64,000 nucleotides of DNA from Fluviicola sp. (GCA_029866325.1 JARWZO010000027.1:248001-312000); one strand, 5' to 3'; counted from the first letter of the stretch, positions 26,901-34,865 are shown. Translations and numbers: made by a program. The notes: generated by a model not told the origin, from the sequence alone.

Positions 26901-27281
26901 TTAACTACTCAGGAATTAATCGATTACTTACGTTGTCTTAGAACAAAGAATACCACAGCTTATGAGCGTGAAAAGGATAGAGTGATTCGAATGATAAATG
27001 ACAAATTGCTTCATCCAAGAACAGAGAAGGAACGAATAATTGTCCCTACTGATTCATTGTTTATTGAGGCGCTACCTGGAGTACATCCTGTATTAGAGAA
27101 TTTTAAACTGGCTCACCGATCAATTGATGTTAAAAAAGTGCAGGCTGAAGTAAGAAGAATGGAACTCGAAAACATCCGCTATGCTGCACGGATACTAAGT
27201 GATCAGTTAGAAGATCCTGATTTTGATAAACAAACGCTTGTACGTGGTTTAGATGCTGACGGAACCGATATTTCCGATTAA
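23931..27281 (+). CDS. Large protein of unknown family with N-terminal beta-sandwich and coiled coil, 1116 aa
   Basis: I cannot assign a family. Residues ~1-130 look like a transthyretin/carboxypeptidase-regulatory beta-sandwich (LITGKIVVKETGAGIPNLVV, LTSDDGVFSLEF). There is no signal peptide. Residues ~160-470 are mainly helical. Residues ~480-705 form a distinct block (FRIFAPDSINYGLVYTFRQK, then Ser/Thr/Lys/Glu-rich alternating stretches at ~547-643, then VPMPDEIDFDWLVANSWILQ). Residues ~807-863 are strongly coiled coil, and the C-terminus has PTDSLFIEALPGVHPVLENF. It has its own promoter and is followed 13 bp later by a peptidoglycan-hydrolase-like gene, its likely partner. Base composition looks more AT-rich and AGA arginine codons look commoner than in neighbours, suggesting transfer. 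A pore-forming or injected/structural role is conceivable but unproved. Confidence 0.75.
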   Translation: MYLITGKIVVKETGAGIPNLVVRAFDIDVVSGKSKIASFFSSGDQQVDQLLPYDSLGSVLTSDDGVFSLEFEEADFTLSDKELRPDIFIMIEAPDDVLSENNADTVNRVMHTSKAIRLKSGKTESYFIRIEESVLQKYDLSSFSAKSELKRLKLKTETNKMLFAEIQKTRIEHEQKIDVAFEGFNVDNQKTMPSTFVPLDELGEVLADKQDAIISEVAKSLNEKTESRIYSALLGERELKKAGAWDNDAPANKIVNRAVGINLLHPSPSLQAAKRMCLREINEGDITSNSSHPPLNEENQQPTTVTNEGQTRISREDILRDVQEQISAANSPEEAFSYQSLLEDRAGVRQICDSLNSLSICGGPADVTSFHDFKTVQMAFEQIWTEALDSKLETDARELYGEIVRLEEGYSEVETNLRVDDDGLTIGWPVNSQGVATPPRINTVRDLQRFIRQFSSASTPIPQHIRRLAEKLDQRLSESYKFRIFAPDSINYGLVYTFRQKWEPKSYQVGRLVSSIPLAPKESKKYSSKLTKVLTRNQKRMDDQEYKSHSESSATARAESEIINKAQNKTSFNLTAGASYSAGVISAEMRTQFGTESENLSSETKKNFRESVVKAANDFRKQNKVELEFSEKSEMETTSSGEIINPNDEITVTYLFYELQRQYDISEELYKIEPVIFVANEVPMPDEIDFDWLVANSWILQKVILDPMYLSAIYYLSESGISGTMTLDVLRRNLDKQALLVETLTSTLARKNDQLSSSFELLRRIIIRDRSLGLNEDQMRNSASTLMSILNPIGSIISAFTAAANEEERLKRLKEATNMSMERLEKEKTEFSEKLINEFSQLQSLTAQYVDELKRMLDKEHSITQLRIHVKENILYYMQAIWDHEPSDQRFFRLFDKEVDWFEIPEETVEMTIRERDPFGRYRVEIPTDESCVRVKKKLVEIADLDNVLGYKGNYMIFATKKRNQLHQYMMRSYIDLATGQLADSDNLGNLTTQELIDYLRCLRTKNTTAYEREKDRVIRMINDKLLHPRTEKERIIVPTDSLFIEALPGVHPVLENFKLAHRSIDVKKVQAEVRRMELENIRYAARILSDQLEDPDFDKQTLVRGLDADGTDISD

Positions 27282-27294
27282 TTAGGCATTCGTT

Positions 27295-28851
27295 ATGGCA
27301 ATTATTCAGCCAATTGGTTTTATAACCCGCGAAGCTGCACTTAGGGAATTGCAGCCATATCTGATACTGAATCGGCGTTCAGGTCAGCCTCCTTCTCCGT
27401 GGTGGCCAATTGTTCACCATCGATTTGATGGACGTACTAATAGATTGGTTGCTAATCATGGAGCACAAGTTAACGAAGGCTTTGCTGCTCTAGAGAGATT
27501 GATCACAAGGATTCAAGAAATTCAGCAGGTTGCTATTCGGCATTTGAGGTTACTAGAACCAACTCCAGCCCGTGGAACATCCAGTCGTGGAACGAATAGA
27601 GGAACTCAACAGGATAGTCCTCCTATCAGCTCCGCTCCGATCGATCCTGTTTCGGTCAGAAGATTTACTTTAATTGGTTCACGAAGAATGATTAGTGAGT
27701 TGTTACCCGAATTGAATAGATTATCAACCACAACACTAATCATTAATGCCGGACCACAGTTGCATGTTATTCAAAATAGGAGAGCATCTACGATAAATCC
27801 CAACAGTACAAGCAGAGAACAGATGCAAGCATTGACTGCATTAGGACAACGTATGGATGCTGCACGTCAGCATCTAACTGAATTTTTAGCTAATCCTATG
27901 TGGGTTTTGCAAGCGAATCAACCTGACCCTAATCAGACATCTGTTGCTGATAGGTCTTTGATCGCTTCACTTAGAACCCAAATTAATAGAACTGGAGAAA
28001 GCCTGACCAGCTTGAGAAACAGATACGCTAATCTCAACAGAATACATTTAACCGCAGAATATTTAGCGGCTCACAACAATGATCCTGATCCAACAATATC
28101 ATTGCCTGAAAATTCAATCAATACGCCAATAGATAATGAGTTTGCGGTAAGACTTAATTGGGATCATCCTCATTTAATGCCGGTAAAGCACCATCCCGGA
28201 GCAAGGAACAACCAGCATAGTATAGATCTTTTTATGGCGATTGCGGTCAAGCGTTTTTTAATTTATATCAAAGGCTTACGTGTCACTGAAGTGTATACAG
28301 AAGGTTTTCAGCGCGATCCACTAGGTCTTAATGATCCTCATCCCTCGGGCAGAGCTTGGGATTTAACGGGGTTTAGAGTGAACTTGGGACCAACAGCTAA
28401 TTCATCTACAGCAGGTATTGTTTTGCATTTGAGAAGCGGGCATCCGTTGCATGCAGTAAGAGGGGCTTCTAGTCGGTCAGCGGATTTAAACAATTATAGA
28501 ACTGGCCCATCTGATTGGTTTAATTTTGCTCCAATGAACAATCAAAATACTAACGTGTATTTTGATGAAATTCCAATGCATTCTCAACGGCCTCCAATTA
28601 ATTACACAAGCAAAGAAGGTTATTTGAGAATGTTGGTGGGAGAAATGCCCCGTTTTTTCGCGCGAATTCATGGTCCGGGAAGCGATGCACAACACATGGA
28701 TCATTTTCACTTGGATTACCAAACAACAGCTTCTGTTGCACAGCGATTTGGAATCATTGAATGTCCAGCGACTATAGATGATCCTATCCCGTATATTAGA
28801 CCTCCACAAGCTCCTCGCAGACGGGGCTCTCTATCGGCCAACAGGCATTAG
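27295..28851 (+). CDS. Extensin/M15-like peptidoglycan hydrolase with long N-terminal region, 518 aa
   Basis: The C-terminal ~220 residues look like an extensin-like/peptidase M15-type domain that would cleave peptidoglycan peptide bonds with zinc. The ligand-type motifs are H349-P-S-G-R-A-W-D356 and H467-M-D-H470-F-H472-L-D474, the latter preceded by GPGSDAQ as in extensin-like proteins. The N-terminal ~300 residues are unrecognised: they carry a Pro/Trp-rich segment (about 30-40), helical stretches and a low-complexity GTSSRGTNRGTQQ linker. The C-terminus is basic (RPPQAPRRRGSLSANRH). There is no signal peptide, so export would need a non-Sec route, lysis or a partner. The 13-bp spacing to the 1116-aa gene implies co-transcription. 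Composition matches that gene rather than the flanks. Confidence 0.75.
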   Translation: MAIIQPIGFITREAALRELQPYLILNRRSGQPPSPWWPIVHHRFDGRTNRLVANHGAQVNEGFAALERLITRIQEIQQVAIRHLRLLEPTPARGTSSRGTNRGTQQDSPPISSAPIDPVSVRRFTLIGSRRMISELLPELNRLSTTTLIINAGPQLHVIQNRRASTINPNSTSREQMQALTALGQRMDAARQHLTEFLANPMWVLQANQPDPNQTSVADRSLIASLRTQINRTGESLTSLRNRYANLNRIHLTAEYLAAHNNDPDPTISLPENSINTPIDNEFAVRLNWDHPHLMPVKHHPGARNNQHSIDLFMAIAVKRFLIYIKGLRVTEVYTEGFQRDPLGLNDPHPSGRAWDLTGFRVNLGPTANSSTAGIVLHLRSGHPLHAVRGASSRSADLNNYRTGPSDWFNFAPMNNQNTNVYFDEIPMHSQRPPINYTSKEGYLRMLVGEMPRFFARIHGPGSDAQHMDHFHLDYQTTASVAQRFGIIECPATIDDPIPYIRPPQAPRRRGSLSANRH

Positions 28852-28909
28852 ATCTGGTTATTGTCTCTGCAGGTGAGTGCAACTTCCAAATAAGAACAGC
28901 GATCGAATT

Positions 28910-28936
28910 TTGATTCAGCGATTATCCCTACCTTTG
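28910..28936 (+). promoter_or_regulatory. Promoter TTG-N16-TACCTTTG
   Basis: TTG at 28910-28912 and TACCTTTG at 28929-28936, 18 nt before the ATG at 28955. Confidence 0.55.
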
Positions 28937-28954
28937 CACAAATAAAAGCAGATT

Positions 28955-29212
28955 ATGGCAAGTAAACGCACCATTAAAAAGCAGTTAAACGGAATGATTT
29001 TCGACGTAGTAGACGAATGTTTCTCTGTGCAATTGTATAAAACTTCTCAAACAGAGGTTACCAATAAATTAATCGACGAAGCGTTGGATTACCGCGATCA
29101 GGTATTGGCTCAAATTCACCAGGCTAAAACCAAAAAAGACTACCCGGTTATCTATGAGCAGTTGGAAGACAAGGCTGTTTATTTCGTTGAGCAACTGAAC
29201 GGACTACAATAA
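28955..29212 (+). CDS. Small conserved-type hypothetical protein, 85 aa
   Basis: A helical soluble protein (KKQLNGMIFDVVDECFSVQLYK, then EVTNKLIDEALDYRDQVLAQIHQAK). Proteins with this layout are familiar in Bacteroidota as short hypotheticals, but no function is known to me. It has a clear promoter box and is followed directly by a perfect 24-bp hairpin that probably ends transcription. Confidence 0.7.
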   Translation: MASKRTIKKQLNGMIFDVVDECFSVQLYKTSQTEVTNKLIDEALDYRDQVLAQIHQAKTKKDYPVIYEQLEDKAVYFVEQLNGLQ

Positions 29213-29223
29213 GACTAATTGAA

Positions 29224-29290
29224 AATTGAAAATGTAAAATTGAAAAGAGGTTTCAACGTAAACTCCCTTTTCAATTTTACATTTTCAATT
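29224..29290. terminator. Perfect 24-bp hairpin between convergent genes
   Basis: Arms at 29224-29247 and 29267-29290 are perfectly complementary (left arm begins AATTGAAAATGTAAAATTG), with a 19-nt loop. The right arm touches the stop codon of the minus-strand GNAT gene. It probably serves both converging transcripts. A diverged relative lies at 14821-14945. Confidence 0.7.
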
Positions 29291-29778
29291 CATAATTCTT
29301 TAGCCATCCACAAATCACAGGCAAAATGCCCTGATTCTCCATACGGTTTTTCTAAGTATTCAAATCCCAAACGTTCGTACAAGCCAACAGCAATGTGTAG
29401 TTCGGGCAATGTTTCGAGGTAAATTTCGGTGTAGCCGTTTTCCTTGGCGATTTCAAAACAACGTTCCATTAACGCTTTTCCTAAACCTTTACCACGGGTA
29501 ACAGAAGCTAGGTAGAGTTTCACTAATTCTGTACAACCTTCGGGTAAGCCTTTGGTCGGATAAATGCCGCAACCGCCCACAATTTCTCCATCCAATACCG
29601 CAACAAAATAAGCAGACTGCGGAGTTTGAAACAATTCATACAATTGATCGGTAGTCGGATCAGTGTAAACCGTTCCCGGTTTTGCGGCACCAAATTCTTC
29701 CAGTACCGAACGAATCACTGACGCAAGTGCTGCATTGTCTTCCGGTTGAATCGGACGGATTTCGAGTTTGTTGTTCAT
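29290..29778 (-). CDS. GNAT family N-acetyltransferase, 162 aa
   Basis: An acetyl-CoA-dependent acetyltransferase of unknown substrate. The acetyl-CoA loop is seen in LVKLYLASVTRGKGLGKALMERCFEIAKENG (R/Q-x-x-G-x-G/A), and YLETLPELHIAVGLYERLGFEYLEKPYGESGHFACDLWM gives motif B and the C-terminal strand. Such proteins with SGHF-type ends often acetylate small amines or amino acids. I use the ATG at 29778; a GTG at 29796 is possible but overlaps the stop of the upstream acyltransferase gene. Tightly linked to that gene on the same strand. Confidence 0.85.
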   Translation of the reverse strand: MNNKLEIRPIQPEDNAALASVIRSVLEEFGAAKPGTVYTDPTTDQLYELFQTPQSAYFVAVLDGEIVGGCGIYPTKGLPEGCTELVKLYLASVTRGKGLGKALMERCFEIAKENGYTEIYLETLPELHIAVGLYERLGFEYLEKPYGESGHFACDLWMAKEL

Positions 29779-29788
29779 GGAATCGTTA

Positions 29789-30913
29789 TTAGGCACGAAA
29801 GAAACGTTTTAAGCGCAAGAATGGTTGTTCGAAATACCTAAAGCTCAACCACGCCGTAGCATAAGTAGACACAAAGACTAAGCCGACATAAAGAATGTAG
29901 TAACCCACATTGGTTGTGAGTTGATGCTGTTCAAAGAAATGTGCCCAATACCAAATATAAATGCAGTGAAAGAGGTAAAAGCCGTAGGTGAGTTTTCCTG
30001 CTTCGAAGAATCCGGGAATGCGGTCAATTTTGTAAAATGAATGTTTAGCGTACACTTGTTCCAGAATGATGAACCCAAATACGATTTCCGGAATCAAGCG
30101 AGCGAATGCAGCCGCTGGTCCGTGAAGCAGTTTTCCTTCCGACAATAGCAATGCTCCGCCAATCAGGTAAGCTAGTAGAATACTCCATCGCGGAAGTTGT
30201 TCAAAGAAAGCGTTGAGTTTTTTGAAGTACACCAACCAAGCCACCAAACCACCGAATGCCAGATCTGAAATCACTGAAAACGTGTGGAAATACATGGTGC
30301 GTTCGTTATTTAAGTGAAACATCCTGAAAACAATTGTTCCTACAATCACCGAAAGAAAGAACCACAAAAACGTATTCTTGTTCCGGAAACGAAGCAGCAC
30401 GATCAGCATTCCCCAAGAAAGGTAAAATTGCTCTTCTACGCTGATTGTCCAGGTAGCGGTTAGGAAATTGAGGTTGTCTTTCAATCCCAAAACGAGTTCA
30501 TCGATATTGGAGGCGAAAATCAGGTAACGCCACAATTCATGAACGGTTTCAACTCCGTAGGGTAAATGTGGGAAAATGAAAAATCCGAAGAGTACAACCA
30601 CAAAATAGAGCGGCCAAACGCGCAGGATTCTTCTCATGAAGTAATGCCCGAGGTTGATGCGACCGTTGCGGGTGTTTTCACTCAGCAGTAAATAAGTAAT
30701 CAGAAAACCGCTGAGGACAAAAAACAACGCAACACCCAAATGACCTTTATTCAACACCATTCCGATTGCCTTGAACCATTGTGTGTTGTAAAAATCACCC
30801 CAGATATCGCGGTGAAGGGTAAAACAATGAAACAACATCACTGCCAATGCACCCACAAACCTTAATCCGTTGAGATTTGGAAAGAATGAAGGGGAAGTTG
30901 TGTTTTGATGCAT
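29789..30913 (-). CDS. Acyltransferase 3 (OafA-like) membrane protein, 374 aa
   Basis: An integral membrane O-acyltransferase, probably modifying a surface polysaccharide or lipid with acetyl groups. The N-terminus has the family signature FFPNLNGLRFVGALAVMLFHCF, followed by about ten hydrophobic helices (for example GVALFFVLSGFLITYLLL and LTYGFYLFHCIYIWYWAHFF). Conserved R and H residues appear in FMRRILRVWPLYF and SVEEQFYLSW. The protein lacks the extra periplasmic SGNH domain of longer relatives. It lies 13 bp downstream of the hypothetical membrane gene on the same strand and 10 bp before the GNAT gene. Confidence 0.92.
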   Translation of the reverse strand: MHQNTTSPSFFPNLNGLRFVGALAVMLFHCFTLHRDIWGDFYNTQWFKAIGMVLNKGHLGVALFFVLSGFLITYLLLSENTRNGRINLGHYFMRRILRVWPLYFVVVLFGFFIFPHLPYGVETVHELWRYLIFASNIDELVLGLKDNLNFLTATWTISVEEQFYLSWGMLIVLLRFRNKNTFLWFFLSVIVGTIVFRMFHLNNERTMYFHTFSVISDLAFGGLVAWLVYFKKLNAFFEQLPRWSILLAYLIGGALLLSEGKLLHGPAAAFARLIPEIVFGFIILEQVYAKHSFYKIDRIPGFFEAGKLTYGFYLFHCIYIWYWAHFFEQHQLTTNVGYYILYVGLVFVSTYATAWLSFRYFEQPFLRLKRFFRA

Positions 30914-30926
30914 TGAAATAGGATTG

Positions 30927-31586
30927 TTAAATCAACCTGAGAGCAATTGAAACCAATGCAAGAATGATTACAGCTGCAAAAATGACAAGCATGTAAGCAC
31001 CGTGAACTCTGGTTTTGCTATTGTAGCGAGGAATTTGATGACCTTCTATTGTTTTCTTTTTACTATTCAATATAATGAGTGCTATTATCAAACCAAAGGC
31101 ACCTCCCAGAAGAGAAAAAATATATCCAAGAATCACAATTGGTAGTTCAATTTTCTCCGGAGCATCCAATTCATCGATGATTTCTTGTCGTTCTACTGCA
31201 ATATTGTCTTCGGAAAAAGGAACACCTCTTTCGGTCAATAATTTCTTTGCAAGCATCACATCCAGCGAATTCCATTCAAACGAACGGACTAATATTTCGC
31301 GTAACTCGTCATCCGAAAACTGAAACAGGTAATAATCATCAGGTAGTTCAGCCATGATTTTCTGATCCATCCGTTCGCAGAGTTCCAACGCACTTCCCAG
31401 ATCAACCGGAGCTACATTGATGCGGTAATAACGTCGTGATTCATCGTTGGCGAAACTAGCATCGAAGCGGGGTTTCGAATCTTCCACTGAAAACAGGATT
31501 TCAGCTTTTTCAAACAATTCAACGTAATCGCCCAACAATTCGCGATCCTGAAATTCTTTTACGGTTATCAATTCGGCTTCCGGCAT
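30927..31586 (-). CDS. Membrane protein with N-terminal DUF2007-like region, 219 aa
   Basis: The N-terminal ~75 residues (ELLGDYVELFEKAEILFSVED...YYRINVAPVDLGSALELCERM) resemble the small ferredoxin-like DUF2007 domain found in many Bacteroidota proteins. The middle is acidic and helical. Two membrane helices lie near residues 145-170 (IVILGYIFSLLGGAFGLIIAL) and 195-217 (GAYMLVIFAAVIILALVSIAL), with a basic loop between. Function unknown. First gene of a minus-strand group with the acyltransferase and GNAT genes. Confidence 0.65.
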   Translation of the reverse strand: MPEAELITVKEFQDRELLGDYVELFEKAEILFSVEDSKPRFDASFANDESRRYYRINVAPVDLGSALELCERMDQKIMAELPDDYYLFQFSDDELREILVRSFEWNSLDVMLAKKLLTERGVPFSEDNIAVERQEIIDELDAPEKIELPIVILGYIFSLLGGAFGLIIALIILNSKKKTIEGHQIPRYNSKTRVHGAYMLVIFAAVIILALVSIALRLI

Positions 31587-31616
31587 ACTGTAGAATTAGG
31601 TTACAATACTAATGCA

Positions 31617-31871
31617 ATTTCACCACAAAGACACAAAGAAAAGGACTAATTTGACGTGTTAAAAAGAACACAAAGAGATTCCCGTGGAACGTGAAAGCGG
31701 TTGTCCAAAAGACGGAGAATCTAAAAGAAGAATAGTATCACCATAAAGACACTAAGAAAAAGGACAAACTTGACTTGTTACAAAGAACAAAAAGGCAATT
31801 TCCGCAGAAGCAACTTTGTGAACTTAACACGTCTATCCTTCAAAAAAACTATGTGTCTTTGTGGTGAAATT
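31617..31871. repeat. Two direct and one inverted copy of an intergenic repeat
   Basis: A unit starting near TTTCACCACAAAGACACA occurs at about 31617-31683, is repeated with changes at about 31738-31804, and returns inverted at about 31824-31871, ending in TGTGTCTTTGTGGTGAAAT. All copies share GACACA/ACTAAG and GACGTGTTA-type phrases. The gap of 361 bp (31587-31947) holds no gene. This may be a dispersed extragenic element or a decayed foldback. Confidence 0.6.
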
Positions 31872-31896
31872 TCCGCATCAACTTCATGCTGAATAA

Positions 31897-31930
31897 TTGT
31901 GGTGAAATCCCCTACCAATGATTAAATTTG
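31897..31930 (+). promoter_or_regulatory. Promoter TTG-N23-TAAATTTG
   Basis: TTG at 31897-31899 and TAAATTTG at 31923-31930, 17 nt before the lhgO start codon. Confidence 0.5.
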
Positions 31931-31947
31931 CACCCAAATAAACAAAC

Positions 31948-33159
31948 ATGGCTTTCGATATAGCAATCATTGGTGGAGGAATAGTAGGGGCGGCAACGTT
32001 TTACAAATTACAAACGCGTTATCCCGATAAATCGATTGTGTTGATTGAGAAAGAAGGAAAGTTGGCCGATCACCAAACGGGAAACAATTCAGGAGTAATT
32101 CACTCGGGATTGTACTATAAACCTGGATCGCTGAAAGCCAAAAATTGTGTAGCCGGTCGACATGAATTGGTGGCTTTTGCCAAAGAACACGGCATTGATC
32201 ACGATGTATGCGGTAAAGTAGTGGTCGCTGTCGACCAATCCGAATTGGGGAATATGGATAAGATTTTCCAAAATGGCATCGAAAACAAGATTGAAGGAAT
32301 TGAAAAAGTAGATGCCAAACGCATCAAAGAAATTGAACCGTTTGTAGAAGGAATAGGTGGAATTTACGTTCCGTGTACCGGAATCATCGATTTCCGCGGA
32401 GCGACTGAAAAAATGGCTGAAATTGCCCTTTCAATGCAACCGAAAAGCGCCATGATGTTGAGTCATGAAGTGATCGGAATTGAACGCTCGGACGAAAAAA
32501 CAATCGTGGCTACCAATAAAGGAAACATCGAAGCTAAATTTCTGATTTTCTGTGGCGGTTTGCAAGCTGATCGTTTGGCGCGCAAAGATGGTGTGAAGCT
32601 GAAAGAACAAGTGGTTGGTTTCCGAGGTGATTACTACGAACTCACCGAACAGGCCAAGCACAAAGTAAAGAACCTGATTTATCCGGTTCCGAATCCTGAT
32701 TTTCCATTCCTTGGCGTGCACTTTACACGTATGACCAATGGCGAGATTGAATGCGGACCAAATGCGGTATTTACCTTTAAACGCGAAGGCTACGGAAAAA
32801 CCGATTTCTCTATGCGCGATACTTGGGATGCGCTAACGTATGGCGGAACATGGAAACTGTTTTTCAACAACATGAAATTCGGTTTAGACGAATACAGACG
32901 TGCGTTCTCGAAAAGATTATTCTTGAAAACCTTACAGCGTATGGTTCCTTCGTTGACCATGGAAGACATTCATCCGGGACGAGCAGGAGTGCGGGCTTTG
33001 TTGCTTGCAGCTGATGGCGATACCCGCGATGATTTCAGGTTCGAGTTTCATGCCAATTCCATTCACGTGTTGAATGCTCCTTCTCCGGCAGCTACGGCTT
33101 CACTCGCGATTGGCGGGCAAATTGCGGATGAGGCGGAGAAACATTTTGGGTTTAAATAA
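31948..33159 (+). CDS. lhgO: L-2-hydroxyglutarate oxidase
   Basis: A FAD-dependent oxidoreductase that oxidises L-2-hydroxyglutarate to 2-oxoglutarate, passing electrons to the quinone pool or oxygen. The dinucleotide-binding motif IAIIGGGIVGAATFYKLQ starts the protein; TGNNSGVIHSGLYYKPGSLKAKNC and HFTRMTNGEIECGPNAVFTFKREGY are strongly characteristic of LhgO/YgaF. The C-terminal HPGRAGVRALLL and NAPSPAATASLAIG complete the family pattern. The length of 403 aa is normal. It has its own promoter and stands alone on the plus strand. Confidence 0.95.
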   Translation: MAFDIAIIGGGIVGAATFYKLQTRYPDKSIVLIEKEGKLADHQTGNNSGVIHSGLYYKPGSLKAKNCVAGRHELVAFAKEHGIDHDVCGKVVVAVDQSELGNMDKIFQNGIENKIEGIEKVDAKRIKEIEPFVEGIGGIYVPCTGIIDFRGATEKMAEIALSMQPKSAMMLSHEVIGIERSDEKTIVATNKGNIEAKFLIFCGGLQADRLARKDGVKLKEQVVGFRGDYYELTEQAKHKVKNLIYPVPNPDFPFLGVHFTRMTNGEIECGPNAVFTFKREGYGKTDFSMRDTWDALTYGGTWKLFFNNMKFGLDEYRRAFSKRLFLKTLQRMVPSLTMEDIHPGRAGVRALLLAADGDTRDDFRFEFHANSIHVLNAPSPAATASLAIGGQIADEAEKHFGFK

Positions 33160-33374
33160 ACAACAGAAAATCAGTTTAATTTATTTTTTTAGTTATTTCC
33201 GTAATATTGCGGGATTACTGAATTTAATTTATTGATTTTCAGCACCTTAATTAAGATTTTTTTTGAAAATTCGTACTCGCCGGCAATTTTCATCACGTTA
33301 TTTTACCTGTTAATCTACCAGGTCAGTAAACTTTTGTCCGGCTTTTTCCGTTTAACATGATGTAACAGTTACTT

Positions 33375-33965
33375 ATGCGTCAACTTTTTTTGTTCGGATT
33401 TCTCTTTTTGACAACCGTATCTACTGCGCAAGTTCAATATTCCGATTTCTCTTTGGTTCAACAAAATAAAGTTGTCTTGATTCGCTGGACGGTGAATAGC
33501 GGTTCGCTTTGCGACGGTACTGTGCTTTACAGATCAATTGATGGAGCAGCAGATGTGATCGTAGGCGAAATCCCCGGTATTTGTGGAAGCGAAATTGAAA
33601 ATAAGGAATACAGTTTGATTGATCAATCTCCGGAATTAAATGCCACCAATCGTTATTACATCCGTTTCGGCTTTTCTGAATATTCCGAAGAAAAAGAGAT
33701 TTACGTCAAATACCTCGACCCCGAACGTTTGTATCTTGGTCCCAATCCATCGGAAACAACGATGTATCTGGAATGGAATGATCAATTTCACGATGAATAT
33801 ATTCTTCAGGTAATAGATGATCTTGGTACAGTTGTTTTTGAGCAGGCGGCAATTACGGGAAGCAGTTTTGAACTGGATGTAAGCACATTGGCTACCGGAT
33901 TTTATACAGTTCTGCTGATCAATTCGAAAGGTGAAAAAACGACTGAAAAAATCATCAAACTTTAG
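33375..33965 (+). CDS. Secreted protein with T9SS type A sorting domain, 196 aa
   Basis: A small exported protein. Signal peptide at residues 1-19 (MRQLFLFGFLFLTTVSTAQ). Residues ~20-115 form a single fibronectin/Ig-like beta-sandwich (FSLVQQNKVVLIRWTV, GTVLYRSIDGAADVIVGEI, two Cys that may pair). The last ~75 residues are a T9SS type A domain (YLGPNPSETTMYLEWND...LATGFYTVLLINSKGE...IIKL). Role unknown, probably a surface or released adhesin-like module. The 215-bp gap upstream contains only AT-rich DNA and a short CCGTAATATTGCGG motif. Confidence 0.85.
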   Translation: MRQLFLFGFLFLTTVSTAQVQYSDFSLVQQNKVVLIRWTVNSGSLCDGTVLYRSIDGAADVIVGEIPGICGSEIENKEYSLIDQSPELNATNRYYIRFGFSEYSEEKEIYVKYLDPERLYLGPNPSETTMYLEWNDQFHDEYILQVIDDLGTVVFEQAAITGSSFELDVSTLATGFYTVLLINSKGEKTTEKIIKL

Positions 33966-33987
33966 TCGACTAACGCACATATTGCCT

Positions 33988-33995
33988 TATTTTTG
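33988..33995 (+). promoter_or_regulatory. -7 promoter box TATTTTTG of yaaA
   Basis: Match to TAnnTTTG, 20 nt before the ATG at 34016. Confidence 0.45.
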
Positions 33996-34015
33996 GAAGG
34001 AACAATTCCAAACGC

Positions 34016-34780
34016 ATGAAAATTCTGATTTCCCCTGCAAAATCGATCAACCAACAATGTGATTTTCCACAATTGTCGTTTACAACGCCGCAATTTGCAA
34101 AGGAAGCGACTTCACTGTCGAAAAAACTCAAGAAGCTCAAGGCAAAACAGCTCATCGACCTCATGCATGTTTCAGCAGATATTGCCAACCTAAACGTAGC
34201 GCGTTTCAAGAATTGGTACTTATCGGATACGCCAACCGAAGAAGTGCGTCCGGCAGGATTTCTGTTTACAGGAGAAGTTTACCGCGGGTTGGATATCGCA
34301 ACGCTTACGGAGGGTGAATTGAACGTTGCACAAGATCGTTTGCGCATGCTTTCGGGCATGTACGGTTTACTGCGTCCGCTGGACTTGATGTTTCCGTACC
34401 GATTAGAAATGGGAACCAATTTTCAGGTGGATGCCAAGACCAAAAATCTTTACGCATTTTGGGGACAAAAACTCACCAAACATCTGCAAAAGGAAACCGA
34501 AAAAGGGGAGTGGATTGTGAATCTGGCATCGAATGAATATGCCAAAGCGGTGAATTGGAAAGAATTGAAACGTCCTTTTGTGACCCCGAATTTCAAGGAA
34601 TTTAAAAACGGTGAATATAAAATGGTTATGGTATATGCCAAACAAGCCCGCGGAGCAATGGCGCGTTACCTGATTCAGCATGATTTGCAAGATATCGAAG
34701 ATCTGAAAGGATATGATGTGGATGGATATCGGTTTGATCCGAATCAGTCTACGGAAACGGAATGGGTTTTTGTACGGTGA
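34016..34780 (+). CDS. yaaA: Peroxide stress protein YaaA
   Basis: YaaA-family DNA-binding/iron-handling protein that limits oxidative damage in other bacteria by lowering free iron. The sequence shows the family hallmarks MKILISPAKSI at the start, then GEVYRGLDIATL, RMLSGMYGLLRPLDLMFPYRLEMG, LYAFWGQKLT, IVNLASNEYAKAV and KQARGAMARYLI. The length of 254 aa is typical. It is transcribed convergently with the anti-sigma-like gene at 34951, with a hairpin in between. Regulation by peroxide regulators is known elsewhere but not visible here. Confidence 0.95.
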   Translation: MKILISPAKSINQQCDFPQLSFTTPQFAKEATSLSKKLKKLKAKQLIDLMHVSADIANLNVARFKNWYLSDTPTEEVRPAGFLFTGEVYRGLDIATLTEGELNVAQDRLRMLSGMYGLLRPLDLMFPYRLEMGTNFQVDAKTKNLYAFWGQKLTKHLQKETEKGEWIVNLASNEYAKAVNWKELKRPFVTPNFKEFKNGEYKMVMVYAKQARGAMARYLIQHDLQDIEDLKGYDVDGYRFDPNQSTETEWVFVR

Positions 34781-34865
34781 ATTTTAAAAAAGATCATTCG
34801 GCTTTTTAGGTCGGGCATTATTCTGAAAACCGATGTTTTTAGGGTGCTTTTTTACTGAAACAGTT

